Source of the DNA: Chryseobacterium oryzae
Lineage (GTDB): Bacteria; Bacteroidota; Bacteroidia; Flavobacteriales; Weeksellaceae
Reading direction: 5' to 3'
NCBI RefSeq assembly: GCF_022811665.1
Contig: NZ_CP094529.1
Location: 2,976,001-3,040,000, forward strand
DNA: 64,000 nucleotides
Shown: positions 9,135 through 17,493 of the stretch, in pieces
How the letters are laid out: every line of letters begins with the position of its first letter
Numbering within the stretch: position 1 is the first letter of the stretch
Notes under the pieces: model-generated
What the model saw: only the letters and a program-made list of their open reading frames with translations
Told to the model about the DNA's origin: nothing
The model's database searches: none
Program-made: the position numbers and the translations under genes

Positions 9135-10154
9135 ATGATTTCAGAAGACGCAAAATTATTTTTAGAAAACTACTGCAAAGGGAAATCCGACAGATTTCTT
9201 ACTTTAGCACAAAGTGGTTCTGCAAGAATTAATTTTTTAGCAGAAAACAAGGGTTGCGAATATATTATTACTTATAATGAAAACATCCGAGAGAACAACA
9301 GTTTTCTCTATTTTTCGGAAGTTTTTTCCCAATTAAAACTCAACACGCCCAAAATATATACGGTTTCGGAAGACAGAACAATGTACATTCAGGAATTTTT
9401 GGGAAACAAAACGCTTTCTGAGATTATCAGCGAAGAAAAATTATCAGAAAGAGTACAAAATTTGATAAAACAAACGCTTGAAAAGCTTTTCGAACTTCAA
9501 TCTAAAACCGAAAATAAAATCGATTTCCGTAAAACTTTCGAATACGAATCTTATGATGAGTTGCCTGTAATAAACGATTTATATTATTTTAAAAATTTTG
9601 TTGCAGATATTCTGGAACTCGAATACCACAAATCTTCATTACTGAAAGAATTTAAAAAAATTGCTGCACTTATTGAAGATTTACAGCCTAAAGGCATTAT
9701 GATCAGGGACTTTCAGGCGAGAAATATCATGGTAAATAATCAGGATCAGGTTTCTTTTATAGATTATCAATCGGCTATGAAAGGTCCGCTGATGTATGAT
9801 GTAATTTCTTTTTTGTTTCAGGCAAAAGCTAATTTTCCGGATGATTTTAAAAATGAAATGTTGGATTATTATATAAGTCAATTTAAAAATACAGACTTAC
9901 AAAATGATCTTAAAGCATCTGTTAAGCCCATCCAGTTAATGAGATTTCTTCAGGTTTTAGGAGCGTACGGATTTCGCGGACTGATTCAAAAAAAGCCACA
10001 TTTTATTTCAAGCATTGAAAAAGGAATACAGAACATTACAGATTTTGCCCAAAACTGGGAAATGATGGATAATTTTCCTGAGTTGAAAAACGTTATCCAA
10101 CAACTGGATACTCCACAAACAAAAAATAAAATAGAAGATATTTTAAAACATTAG
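9135..10154 (+). CDS. APH-fold sugar kinase, AmgK-like
   Basis: 339-residue phosphotransferase of the aminoglycoside/choline-kinase fold. The catalytic loop is IMIRDFQARNIMV, with the H of the usual HxDxxxxN replaced by R, and the metal-binding Asp is in SFIDYQSA. This version of the loop (RDFQARN) is typical of AmgK, the anomeric MurNAc/GlcNAc kinase of cell-wall recycling. The downstream genes encode a RapZ C-terminal domain and a MurU-like nucleotidyltransferase, which supports an amino-sugar role over antibiotic resistance. Substrate is inferred, not shown. Confidence 0.8.
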   Translation: MISEDAKLFLENYCKGKSDRFLTLAQSGSARINFLAENKGCEYIITYNENIRENNSFLYFSEVFSQLKLNTPKIYTVSEDRTMYIQEFLGNKTLSEIISEEKLSERVQNLIKQTLEKLFELQSKTENKIDFRKTFEYESYDELPVINDLYYFKNFVADILELEYHKSSLLKEFKKIAALIEDLQPKGIMIRDFQARNIMVNNQDQVSFIDYQSAMKGPLMYDVISFLFQAKANFPDDFKNEMLDYYISQFKNTDLQNDLKASVKPIQLMRFLQVLGAYGFRGLIQKKPHFISSIEKGIQNITDFAQNWEMMDNFPELKNVIQQLDTPQTKNKIEDILKH

Positions 10155-10223
10155 CCGATTTTTAAATTCAAAATCTATCGGTTTGAAATTTTAATTTTCT
10201 TCAAAAAACAAATTATAAAAAAT

Positions 10224-10634
10224 ATGCTACACATAGACATTCACAGTTTTTCATACAAAAAAGGTGGAATTCCGAAAGACGAAACAGGAAACGGTGGCGG
10301 ATTCACTTTCGATTGCAGAGGAATTCTTAATCCGGGAAGAGTTGAAGAATACAAATCTCAAACAGGAAACGACATTGGCGTGCAGGAATATCTTGAAACA
10401 AAAACAGAGATGCCGCAATTTTTAGATTTGGTTAAAAAAATAGTTTCCATTAATATTGATAATTATCTCGGAAGAGACTTCGATAATCTTCAGATTAATT
10501 TCGGTTGTACCGGAGGACAGCACAGATCTGTGTATTCAGCAATAAAAATAGCGAAGTTTATTGAAGAAAAATACGGAAATAAGGTAGAAATCAGTCTGCA
10601 TCACGATGAGCAACATCAGCTTAATCATCAATAA
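10224..10634 (+). CDS. Stand-alone RapZ C-terminal domain protein
   Basis: 136 residues matching only the C-terminal half of RapZ/YvcJ: FSYKKGGIP near the start, FDCRGILNPG, and the signature GCTGGQHRSV near residues 92-101. The N-terminal P-loop domain of RapZ is absent, and the gene is complete (own start and stop). In E. coli this domain binds glucosamine-6-phosphate and controls the RNase E adaptor function. Here it lies 69 bp after an AmgK-like kinase and 50 bp before a MurU-like nucleotidyltransferase, so a sensor or enzymatic role in amino-sugar recycling is the simplest reading. Confidence 0.88.
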   Translation: MLHIDIHSFSYKKGGIPKDETGNGGGFTFDCRGILNPGRVEEYKSQTGNDIGVQEYLETKTEMPQFLDLVKKIVSINIDNYLGRDFDNLQINFGCTGGQHRSVYSAIKIAKFIEEKYGNKVEISLHHDEQHQLNHQ

Positions 10635-10684
10635 TTATTGTTTTCAATAAAAAACCATCAGACTTTTCTCAATTTTAGCATTTT

Positions 10685-11398
10685 ATGAAAGCATTAATTT
10701 TTGCAGCCGGAAAAGGAACACGCCTTAAACCTTTCACCGATCATCATCCAAAAGCTTTGGCAAAAGTAAACGGAATTCCGCTCCTTGAGCGAAATATTAA
10801 ATACCTTAAAAGTTTTGGCATTACCGATTTTGTGATCAATATTCATCATTTTGGAAATCAAATTGTTGAATTTCTAAAAGAGAATGATAATTTCAACTGC
10901 AAGATTGAAATATCTGATGAATCTAAAGAACTTCTTGAAACCGGAGGCGGTCTTGTTTTTGCCAAAAAATTTCTGGATCATGGCGAAGATTTTTTAATCA
11001 TGAATGCTGATATTTTAACCAATATCAACATAACCGACTTTGTAAGATACCACAAAGAAATTAAAGATTTTGCTACCTTAGCGGTTTCAGATAGAGAAAG
11101 TTCCCGAAAATTATTGTTTAATGACGATCTTGTTTTGCGGGGATGGCTTAATGTACAAACGGGAGAACAGAGGCTTGCAGAATTCAACAAAGGATTTAAG
11201 CCTTTAGCGTTTAGCGGTGTGCACTGTATTAATCCGGTTATGTTTACCAAAATGAAAAGAACGGGTAAATTTTCGGTTATGGAAGAATATTTGGACTTAA
11301 TGCTGAGCGAAAAAATTCATGGTTATGTACACGACAGCATTCTTGTAGATGTTGGTAGACCCGCGTCTGTACTTGAAGCTGAAAAATATTTTAAATAA
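10685..11398 (+). CDS. Sugar-1-phosphate nucleotidyltransferase, MurU-like
   Basis: 237 residues. The N-terminal signature AAGKGTRLKPFTDHHPKAL is the NTP-transferase loop. NADIL near residue 102 supplies the metal-binding Asp. The short length without a left-handed helix domain matches MurU/HddC-type enzymes rather than GlmU. Third gene of the kinase-RapZ_C-nucleotidyltransferase set: in Pseudomonas, AmgK makes MurNAc-1-phosphate and MurU converts it to UDP-MurNAc. The same two-step salvage is likely here, but the sugar cannot be read from sequence. Confidence 0.85.
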   Translation: MKALIFAAGKGTRLKPFTDHHPKALAKVNGIPLLERNIKYLKSFGITDFVINIHHFGNQIVEFLKENDNFNCKIEISDESKELLETGGGLVFAKKFLDHGEDFLIMNADILTNINITDFVRYHKEIKDFATLAVSDRESSRKLLFNDDLVLRGWLNVQTGEQRLAEFNKGFKPLAFSGVHCINPVMFTKMKRTGKFSVMEEYLDLMLSEKIHGYVHDSILVDVGRPASVLEAEKYFK

Positions 11399-11404
11399 AT
11401 TTAA

Positions 11405-12157
11405 ATGAATACGGAAAATATAAAAGACGGAAATTTAGAAAATAATCCCCTTAATATTGACGAAACTAAACTGCACAACAGTTTAAGAGAGAAAACATGG
11501 GACGAAACCATTACCAAAGACAGTTGGATGGTTTTCAAGATTATGGCAGAATTTGTAGAAGGATACGAAAAAATGGCAAGAATTGGTCCGTGCGTATCCA
11601 TCTTTGGATCTGCAAGATTGAAGCCCGAAAGCAAATACTATAATATGGCAGTAGAAATTGCCGAAAAAATAACCAAAATTGGATTTGGAGTAATTACCGG
11701 TGGCGGACCAGGAATTATGGAAGCCGGAAATAAAGGAGCTCACAATGGCGAAGGAAAATCTATCGGACTGAATATTGACCTTCCTTTTGAACAGCATTTT
11801 AATCCTTACATCAACAAACTGTACTCACTTAATTTTGATTATTTTTTTGTGAGAAAAGTAATGTTTGTAAAGTATTCTCAGGGCTTTATCGTAATGCCCG
11901 GAGGATTTGGCACTTTGGACGAGCTTACAGAAGCCATTACCTTAATCCAGACCTATAAAATCGGAAGATTCCCAATTGTTTTGGTAGGAACAGAATTTTG
12001 GAGCGGATTATTAGACTGGTTTAAAGACACTTTACTAAAAGAAGGAATGATTTCTGAAGGAGATTTAGACCTTTACCGTGTGGTAGATACAGCAGACGAA
12101 GCTGTTGCCCATATTAAAGCATTTTATGATAAATATTCTGTAAACGTTAACTTTTAA
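11405..12157 (+). CDS. LOG family protein (lysine-decarboxylase-like Rossmann fold)
   Basis: 250 residues, TIGR00730 type. Seen: a conserved SIFGSAR strand, GGGPGIMEAGNKGA, and PGGFGTLDE, the phosphate-binding signature of the family. LOG enzymes hydrolyse cytokinin or AMP ribotides to the base and ribose-5-phosphate. Many bacterial members are annotated lysine decarboxylase in error. It follows the nucleotidyltransferase by 6 bp and is probably in the same transcript. An approximately 60-residue acidic and polar N-terminal extension precedes the fold. Confidence 0.9.
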   Translation: MNTENIKDGNLENNPLNIDETKLHNSLREKTWDETITKDSWMVFKIMAEFVEGYEKMARIGPCVSIFGSARLKPESKYYNMAVEIAEKITKIGFGVITGGGPGIMEAGNKGAHNGEGKSIGLNIDLPFEQHFNPYINKLYSLNFDYFFVRKVMFVKYSQGFIVMPGGFGTLDELTEAITLIQTYKIGRFPIVLVGTEFWSGLLDWFKDTLLKEGMISEGDLDLYRVVDTADEAVAHIKAFYDKYSVNVNF

Positions 12158-12215
12158 TTGGCATATTATTTGTGATATTTTTAAACAGTCAATATGCTGA
12201 AAATCTACTACTGAG

Positions 12216-12686
12216 ATGAAAAAATTATTATATATTTCTAGTTTACTTACATTAATAATAATGATGAGTTTTAATGTTGCAGACTTCTATTCTTCTATGA
12301 CGAAAGTAGATTACGTAGATGGCAGTAAAACTTTGAAGTTTACAACAAAAATGAATACGAGCCATATTTCTGATGCTATTAAAATCAACAGAAATACAGC
12401 AGGCTTCGAAGCTGAAGTAAAAAAATACGTTAATAATAATTTTGATGTATTTGTAAATGGATCTCCCAAAACGCTCACTTTTACCGGAAGCCAGGTAAGT
12501 GGAGAAACAGTTTGGGTTTATTTTGAAACATCCGGAGTTTCTGACATTAACAGCCTGAAAATAAAAAACACCATTCTTTTAAGTGCATTTCCAAAGCAGA
12601 TTAACTTGGTGAATATCGCTTATATGGGAAATCTAAAAACAATGAATTTTCAGCGCGGTAAAGAAGTGAATGAAGTTTCTTTTTAA
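12216..12686 (+). CDS. Exported protein, DUF6702-like
   Basis: 156 residues with an N-terminal signal or anchor (residues 4-20). The mature part is a small beta-sandwich with the pattern FYSSMTKVDY near the start and FPKQINLVNI near the end, as I remember for the DUF6702 family, which often sits next to M1 peptidases or HupE-like genes. Here it is last in the + strand run and is closed by a bidirectional terminator. Function unknown. Confidence 0.6.
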   Translation: MKKLLYISSLLTLIIMMSFNVADFYSSMTKVDYVDGSKTLKFTTKMNTSHISDAIKINRNTAGFEAEVKKYVNNNFDVFVNGSPKTLTFTGSQVSGETVWVYFETSGVSDINSLKIKNTILLSAFPKQINLVNIAYMGNLKTMNFQRGKEVNEVSF

Positions 12687-12704
12687 AAAATAATTTATCA
12701 AAAT

Positions 12705-12740
12705 AAAATCCGGTAGCATTATTAAACGTACCGGATTTTT
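12705..12740. terminator. Bidirectional intrinsic terminator
   Basis: AAAATCCGGTA (12705-12715) and TACCGGATTTT (12729-12739) form a perfect 11-bp stem, with A and T runs at the two ends. It separates the convergent DUF6702-like gene and the small membrane-protein gene. Confidence 0.9.
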
Positions 12741-12757
12741 CATTTTATAAATCAGCA

Positions 12758-13069
12758 TTAATATGGACTGTTAAATTTTCTGCTTTCAAGCTCAGCTTTT
12801 TGCTTTTCCATTTCCAAAGTCTGTTTTTCAAGTTCTTCTTTCTCTTTTTGAAGTTGCTTAAATTCTTTTCTTTTGGCTTCGGCCTTCATCGCAGTTCCTT
12901 TGCTTACATAACCCACCATTCCTCCAACGATAAGACCAATTCCTATTCCTGCCATTACACCCATTACATGAGAAATGGTAATTCTCTCCACTGTAAAGTC
13001 TGTTGTAAGATAAAATAGCAGTGCCGATACTGCTAAAAGTATCATGCCTATTACTGTTATGCTTTTCAT
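12758..13069 (-). CDS. Small membrane protein with C-terminal coiled coil
   Basis: 103 residues. Two hydrophobic segments (about 3-22 and 34-56, the second Gly-rich as in GIGIGLIVGGMVG) are followed by a 40-residue Lys/Glu coiled coil running to the C-terminus. No signal peptidase site is evident, so it is probably an inner-membrane hairpin with a cytoplasmic coil. It lies 75 bp downstream of the M48 peptidase gene on the same strand. No family recognised. Confidence 0.65.
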   Translation of the reverse strand: MKSITVIGMILLAVSALLFYLTTDFTVERITISHVMGVMAGIGIGLIVGGMVGYVSKGTAMKAEAKRKEFKQLQKEKEELEKQTLEMEKQKAELESRKFNSPY

Positions 13070-13144
13070 ATCTGGTTATTTAATTATTCGGATTTTATAA
13101 AAAATCCTGAATTAAAATTTAAATCAGGATTCTAAGAATTTTTA

Positions 13145-13945
13145 TTATTTTCCACCTGCTGCTCTGTAATATTCCAAAGCTTTAGGTAAATCTTTTTCAA
13201 TATCACCAATTCTTGTCTGTGGACTTGGGTGAGTAGATAAAAATTCTGGCTGTCTGCTTCCAGAAGACTGAGCTTCCATCCTGCTCCAGAAAGGAACTGC
13301 CTGTCTAGGATCGTATCCCGCCATTGCCATTAAATATAAACCCATTTTATCTGCCTCAGATTCTTGTCCTCTACCATATTTAAGCAAAACAACCTGTGAA
13401 GTCGGAGTATATAATGCCTGGATAATCTGAGCCGTTTTTTCATTTTTAACTGCCAATCCTGAAGCCATTCCTATTCCCTGAGCAACCATAGCCTGAGAAA
13501 TTCTCTCATTACCATGACCAGCTAAAGCATGAGCAACTTCGTGCCCCATAACTACTGCAAGACCTGTTTCATCTTTGGTAATAGGAAGAATTCCTGTATA
13601 AACAGCCACTTTTCCACCAGGCATACACCAAGCATTTACCTGTTTATCTTGTAAAAGATTAAATTCCCACTGATAGTTTGCTAAATCTGCACTTCTGCCA
13701 ATACTTGCATAATATTTTTCTGCAGCAGCTTTTATTCTGTTTCCAACAGTTCTTACCATTTGAGCCTGAGCTCCAGTAACAACTTTAGATTCTTTTAAAG
13801 TTTGTTGATATTGCTGCACTGCACTATTTCTGATATCTGAATCGTTTGCAAACTGCAAAGATGATCTTCCAGTCATTGGATTTGTAGTACACGCTGTTAC
13901 ACTTAACGCAAATGCACCTATCCCTAATAAATGTGTAATTTTCAT
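13145..13945 (-). CDS. M48 family zinc metallopeptidase lipoprotein
   Basis: The frame is open to 14017, but the ATG at 13945 gives a lipoprotein signal with Cys19 (SVTAC), so the protein has 267 residues. The zinc motif H135-E136-x2-H139 (GHEVAHALAGH) and the third-ligand segment ESEADKMG are intact, as is STHPSPQTRI near the C-terminus. This is the periplasmic LoiP/BepA-like M48 group, which processes or quality-controls outer-membrane proteins. Divergent from the DUF4251 gene, with about 100 bp between the two starts. Confidence 0.93.
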   Translation of the reverse strand: MKITHLLGIGAFALSVTACTTNPMTGRSSLQFANDSDIRNSAVQQYQQTLKESKVVTGAQAQMVRTVGNRIKAAAEKYYASIGRSADLANYQWEFNLLQDKQVNAWCMPGGKVAVYTGILPITKDETGLAVVMGHEVAHALAGHGNERISQAMVAQGIGMASGLAVKNEKTAQIIQALYTPTSQVVLLKYGRGQESEADKMGLYLMAMAGYDPRQAVPFWSRMEAQSSGSRQPEFLSTHPSPQTRIGDIEKDLPKALEYYRAAGGK

Positions 13946-14052
13946 AACTATGTTTATTATTTTATTTTGAAGGCTTACAATTTCTGTTCCAAAACATATT
14001 TCAACAAGACTTTGCACAGATTTTGATATATAAATTTACTAAATTTATGGTC

Positions 14053-14589
14053 ATGAAAAAAATTATCACAATATTCTCGATATTTTCTGTGTTTTTATTT
14101 TTACAAAACTGCTCAGCACAAGGAAAAAGTGATCCTCAAGTTGTAAATAATCTTTTAAACTCGGAAGAATTTACTTTTTATGCAGAAAAAGCACTCCCAT
14201 ATAATCAGGATGTAATAAATATTGCCTACTCTATGCCCAATGCTGCTGCACAGAGAATTTTCGATTTATCTGGAGAAGGATATTCTATTGAAATAAAAAA
14301 CAAAGTTTTAGATGTTGTAATGCCTTATTTTGGAAGAACTTACAACCCAAGTTATGGAAGTACAGACAACAGTTACCGATTTACATCAAAAGATTTTACT
14401 CTAACTAAAACTCAAAACAAAAAAGGAAACTGGACCGTTAAAATAAAACCAAACGATATAAAAAATTCACTTCAAATATTTATAGATATCTCTAAAAGCG
14501 GATCGTCATCGGTTTCCATACAGAGTAACGACAGACAGCCAATTACTTATAATGGTTATGTTGCTAAAAATGAAGAAACTGAAGAATAA
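14053..14589 (+). CDS. DUF4251 secreted protein
   Basis: 179 residues from ATG 14053. An ATG two codons earlier is also possible, but MKKIITIFSIFSVF gives the best signal peptide, ending near NCSAQ. An upstream TTG at 14023 is rejected. The domain shows the DUF4251 pattern: F-Y-A-E-K-A-L-P near residue 50, a SGEGYSIEI strand, VMPYFGR, and KDFTLTKTQNKKGNW. DUF4251 proteins are periplasmic or lipid-anchored Bacteroidetes proteins of unknown function. Convergent with meaB, with only 12 bp between the stops. Confidence 0.85.
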   Translation: MKKIITIFSIFSVFLFLQNCSAQGKSDPQVVNNLLNSEEFTFYAEKALPYNQDVINIAYSMPNAAAQRIFDLSGEGYSIEIKNKVLDVVMPYFGRTYNPSYGSTDNSYRFTSKDFTLTKTQNKKGNWTVKIKPNDIKNSLQIFIDISKSGSSSVSIQSNDRQPITYNGYVAKNEETEE

Positions 14590-14601
14590 AATCTTGTTAT
14601 T

Positions 14602-15585
14602 TTAAGACTTGTTAAAGAATTTTTCGACAAATTGTTTTGCTTCTGTAATGGGATTAGACACCAACGCAGAAGCATTTTTTTTGTGTGCAATATAAGCCTC
14701 TTCAGAGGAACCATTGTTTCTGATTTTCGCTAAAATATATTCCTGAACCCAATACTCATATCTTTTTTCTGCCTGAATTTTCCTTACCTCATCGAAACGG
14801 TTTTCTTTCTTTTTTAATGAAATAAAATCATCAATTTTTTCATAGACATCTTCTAAACCAACATTATTAAGAGCGGAACCTAATAAAACAGGAACTCTCC
14901 AACCTTTTTCTTTAGGTGGAATAAAATCCAACGCACGTTTTAATTCAAGTTTGGTATTTTTGGCTTTCTGTAGATTATTTTCTTCTACTTTATTGATGAA
15001 AATTACATCTACCATTTCCATAATTCCACGTTTAATCCCCTGAAGTTCATCTCCACCACCTATAATTTTCAAAAACAGAAAAACATCCGTAATATCTGCA
15101 ACCAACACTTCAGACTGCCCTACTCCAACAGTTTCTATTAAAACATAATCGTAACCTGCGGCCTCACAAATAAGCATGGTTTCGAAAGTAGTATTGGCAA
15201 CACCACCCAAAAATCCGGAACTCGGTGAAGGTCGAATAAACGCATTTTCTTCTTTTGCCAACTCTTCCATCCTGGTTTTATCTCCCAGAATACTTCCTTT
15301 ATTAATTGCAGAACTGGGATCAATAGCCAAAACAGCGACTTTCTTGCCTTTGGAAATAGCCATTCTTCCAAAATTTTCTATAAAAGTCGATTTACCGGCT
15401 CCCGGAACGCCTGTAATCCCTATTCTGACAGAATTTCCCGATAAGGGAAGAATTTTTTCTAAAAGTTCTTCTGCCTGAATTCTATGCTCAGGTTTTGAGC
15501 TTTCTGCTAAGGTGATCGCTTTACCAATAAGGCGTTTGTTGCCAGTTTTTATTCCGTTAAAAAGTTCTTCTGTAGAAAATTTCAT
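14602..15585 (-). CDS. meaB: Methylmalonyl-CoA mutase-associated GTPase MeaB
   Basis: 327-residue G3E-family GTPase that chaperones and protects adenosylcobalamin-dependent methylmalonyl-CoA mutase. Walker A GVPGAGKST is at residues 59-67. The DPSS and ETVGVGQSE motifs and the NKVEENN base-recognition loop (NKxD-like, with E in place of D) follow. Older annotations call the family ArgK. The mutase genes are not in this window. The start fits the usual N-terminus. Confidence 0.94.
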   Translation of the reverse strand: MKFSTEELFNGIKTGNKRLIGKAITLAESSKPEHRIQAEELLEKILPLSGNSVRIGITGVPGAGKSTFIENFGRMAISKGKKVAVLAIDPSSAINKGSILGDKTRMEELAKEENAFIRPSPSSGFLGGVANTTFETMLICEAAGYDYVLIETVGVGQSEVLVADITDVFLFLKIIGGGDELQGIKRGIMEMVDVIFINKVEENNLQKAKNTKLELKRALDFIPPKEKGWRVPVLLGSALNNVGLEDVYEKIDDFISLKKKENRFDEVRKIQAEKRYEYWVQEYILAKIRNNGSSEEAYIAHKKNASALVSNPITEAKQFVEKFFNKS

Positions 15586-15728
15586 TTGGGCATTATCTTC
15601 TTTAAAAACAAACTGTTTTTATTTATATATTTCAAAAATATAAAAATAACCTGCAAAACAGAATGAAAGATTTAATTTTAATTCTTCTAAATTAATATTC
15701 GATACAGAAACCTACCTCAAAATTTTGC

Positions 15729-15736
15729 TATTTTTG
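15729..15736 (+). promoter_or_regulatory. Candidate -7 element (TATTTTTG) for the cytochrome pair
   Basis: Exact TAnnTTTG match in the 240-bp divergent spacer between meaB and the first cytochrome gene, about 90 bp before its ATG. The longer leader makes this less certain than the boxes close to start codons. Confidence 0.35.
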
Positions 15737-15825
15737 TTTAGTAAACTATGATCATTGTACTGATTTACAAATAAAACGATTATTTCAATTTTATAAACCC
15801 GAATTTTAATATCAAAAATAAATAC

Positions 15826-16119
15826 ATGAAAAATATACTTTTAACAGGATTAGCAATCGGTCTTTTATCCGTTTCTTGTACCCCTAAATCTAATGCAGCG
15901 ACAGAAGCTCAAAAAGTTTCGACCAGTACAGCAGAACAAATTGCACAGGGAAAAACGATTTTTGAGAACGCATGCAAAAGATGCCACGAATTACCGGAAC
16001 CTACAAAATTCACTTCTGTAGAATGGGTGGGAATTATGAACTCTATGGCTCCTAAAGCAAAACTGAGCGACGAACAACATCAGTGGGTTTACGATTATGT
16101 AGTATCGGTAAAGAAATAA
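15826..16119 (+). CDS. Small cytochrome c lipoprotein (first of a tandem pair)
   Basis: 97 residues. Lipoprotein signal with the candidate Cys at 18 (SVSC). One class-I heme site, CKRCH near residues 51-55, and a candidate distal Met in SMAPKAKL. The QGKTIFENAC opening and the DEQHQWVYDYV closing helix are typical of a minimal cytochrome c fold. Probably a membrane-tethered periplasmic electron carrier. The next gene, 29 bp away, is a clear paralogue, so this is a local duplication. Confidence 0.85.
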   Translation: MKNILLTGLAIGLLSVSCTPKSNAATEAQKVSTSTAEQIAQGKTIFENACKRCHELPEPTKFTSVEWVGIMNSMAPKAKLSDEQHQWVYDYVVSVKK

Positions 16120-16148
16120 ATTTCGTTTAACCATCAAAAAATATTAAC

Positions 16149-16436
16149 ATGAAAAAAAGTATTGCACTTGCCTTATTGGCTTCAGCTTTTATTATTTCCT
16201 GCGGACCAAAAAGTTCTGCGGTTACAGGTCCAAAATTTACTTCTTCAGAGCATCTTGCTCAAGGAAAAACGGTATTTGAAAATTCTTGTAACAGATGTCA
16301 TAAATTACCAGATCCTGCAAAACATGATGACAAAGGCTGGATTAAAACTTTAAGCAGAATGGCTCCTAAAGCAAAACTTACGGATGAGCAACATCAAATG
16401 GTGTATGATTATTTGATATCAGTAAATAAGAAATAA
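16149..16436 (+). CDS. Small cytochrome c lipoprotein (second of a tandem pair)
   Basis: 95 residues, a paralogue of the preceding gene. Shared blocks: AQGKT(I/V)FEN(A/S)C, CxRCH, MAPKAKL and DEQHQ. Lipidated Cys at about 17 (FIISC), heme site CNRCH, axial Met in RMAPKAKL. The N-terminal linkers differ, so divergence is well advanced. The pair ends at a strong bidirectional terminator. The partner oxidase or reductase is not in the window. Confidence 0.85.
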   Translation: MKKSIALALLASAFIISCGPKSSAVTGPKFTSSEHLAQGKTVFENSCNRCHKLPDPAKHDDKGWIKTLSRMAPKAKLTDEQHQMVYDYLISVNKK

Positions 16437-16466
16437 CTGTCAATCTTTCAGAACGACTGAAATTAA

Positions 16467-16503
16467 AAACTGCCGTTTACAAATTTTGTAAAACGGCAGT
16501 TTA
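16467..16503. terminator. Bidirectional intrinsic terminator
   Basis: AAACTGCCGTTTACAA (16467-16482) pairs with TTGTAAAACGGCAGTTT (16487-16503) with one bulged A. It separates the convergent cytochrome and pseudouridine synthase genes. Confidence 0.85.
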
Positions 16504-16520
16504 TTTTTATAAAAAACATT

Positions 16521-17201
16521 TTATTCTTCACAAGCCCTCCAAACTGCATCATTTTGAGGAACTTTAGCTACAATTACAATATCTTCTTTTGTAACAGGAT
16601 GTACAAACTCTAGTTTTCTTGCATGAAGATTAATTCCGCCATCGGGGTTAGAACGAGGAGAACCATATTTCAGATCGCCTTTAATGGGAACACCTGTTTT
16701 GGATAATTGTGCTCTTATTTGATGATGTCTTCCGGTTTCCAAATCAATTTCCAGCAAAAGATAATTATCTAATGTTTTGATGGTATGATAAGTTAAAACA
16801 GCCTCTTTTGCCCCCTCTGTTGCTTTGGGAAATACAATAGCTTTATTGTTTTTCTCATTTTTCTTTAAATAATGAACAAGCCTTTGGCTTTGCGGAATCA
16901 TTTCTTTAGCAACAACTGCCCAATATGTTTTTTTAATTTCTCTGTTTTTAACCATTTGGGTAAGTCTAGATAAGGCTTTGGAAGTCTTAGCGTAAATTAC
17001 CAAACCGGATGTAGGTCGGTCTATCCTATGCACCAATCCCAAAAAAACATTTCCGGGTTTTCCGTCTCTTTTTTTAATAAAGTTTTTTATAGCATCCAAT
17101 AAAGATTCGTCGCCCGTTTTGTCACCCTGTACCAGCTGACCAACTTTTTTATTGATAATTAAAATATGGTTGTCTTCATAGACAATTTGCTCTCCGATCA
17201 T
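16521..17201 (-). CDS. RluA-family RNA pseudouridine synthase
   Basis: The start at 17201 (MIGEQIVYEDNHIL) is preferred over an open extension to 17264, because the -7 box at 17233-17240 lies inside that extension. 226 residues. The catalytic signature is HRIDRPTSG with Asp61. TGRHHQIRAQL and INLHARKL are the further family motifs. No S4 RNA-binding domain, so this is the single-domain RluA/TruC-like group. The exact rRNA or tRNA target cannot be assigned. Confidence 0.9.
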   Translation of the reverse strand: MIGEQIVYEDNHILIINKKVGQLVQGDKTGDESLLDAIKNFIKKRDGKPGNVFLGLVHRIDRPTSGLVIYAKTSKALSRLTQMVKNREIKKTYWAVVAKEMIPQSQRLVHYLKKNEKNNKAIVFPKATEGAKEAVLTYHTIKTLDNYLLLEIDLETGRHHQIRAQLSKTGVPIKGDLKYGSPRSNPDGGINLHARKLEFVHPVTKEDIVIVAKVPQNDAVWRACEE

Positions 17202-17232
17202 TTCTAAGGAAGAAAATCTTGTTTTCTTGCTG

Positions 17233-17240
17233 CAAAGATA
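17233..17240 (-). promoter_or_regulatory. -7 element (TATCTTTG) of the pseudouridine synthase gene
   Basis: Exact TAnnTTTG match on the minus strand, 31 nt before the chosen ATG. It decides against the longer open frame. Confidence 0.5.
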
Positions 17241-17493
17241 ATCACTTCTGCAAAACTGCTTCAAAAGATGATTACTCTCTACAAAACCATATAATCAACA
17301 AATTCTTGAAGATAATATTATTGCTCACATAACAGTTTCATAATTATTTTTAAGAAAAAATAAAAATATTTATAATTAAATGTTAAAAGAAGTGTTTTTA
17401 AGAAAAAAAATACAATAATTTGGCTTATATTTTGTTGGTAGAATCTTAAAATGATTAATTTTAACATTTATAAATTTAATTTAAAATAAATTA

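Noticed and set aside
9135..10154. Aminoglycoside resistance kinase
   Set aside because: The fold is APH-like, but the catalytic-loop variant and the RapZ_C and nucleotidyltransferase neighbours favour an amino-sugar kinase.
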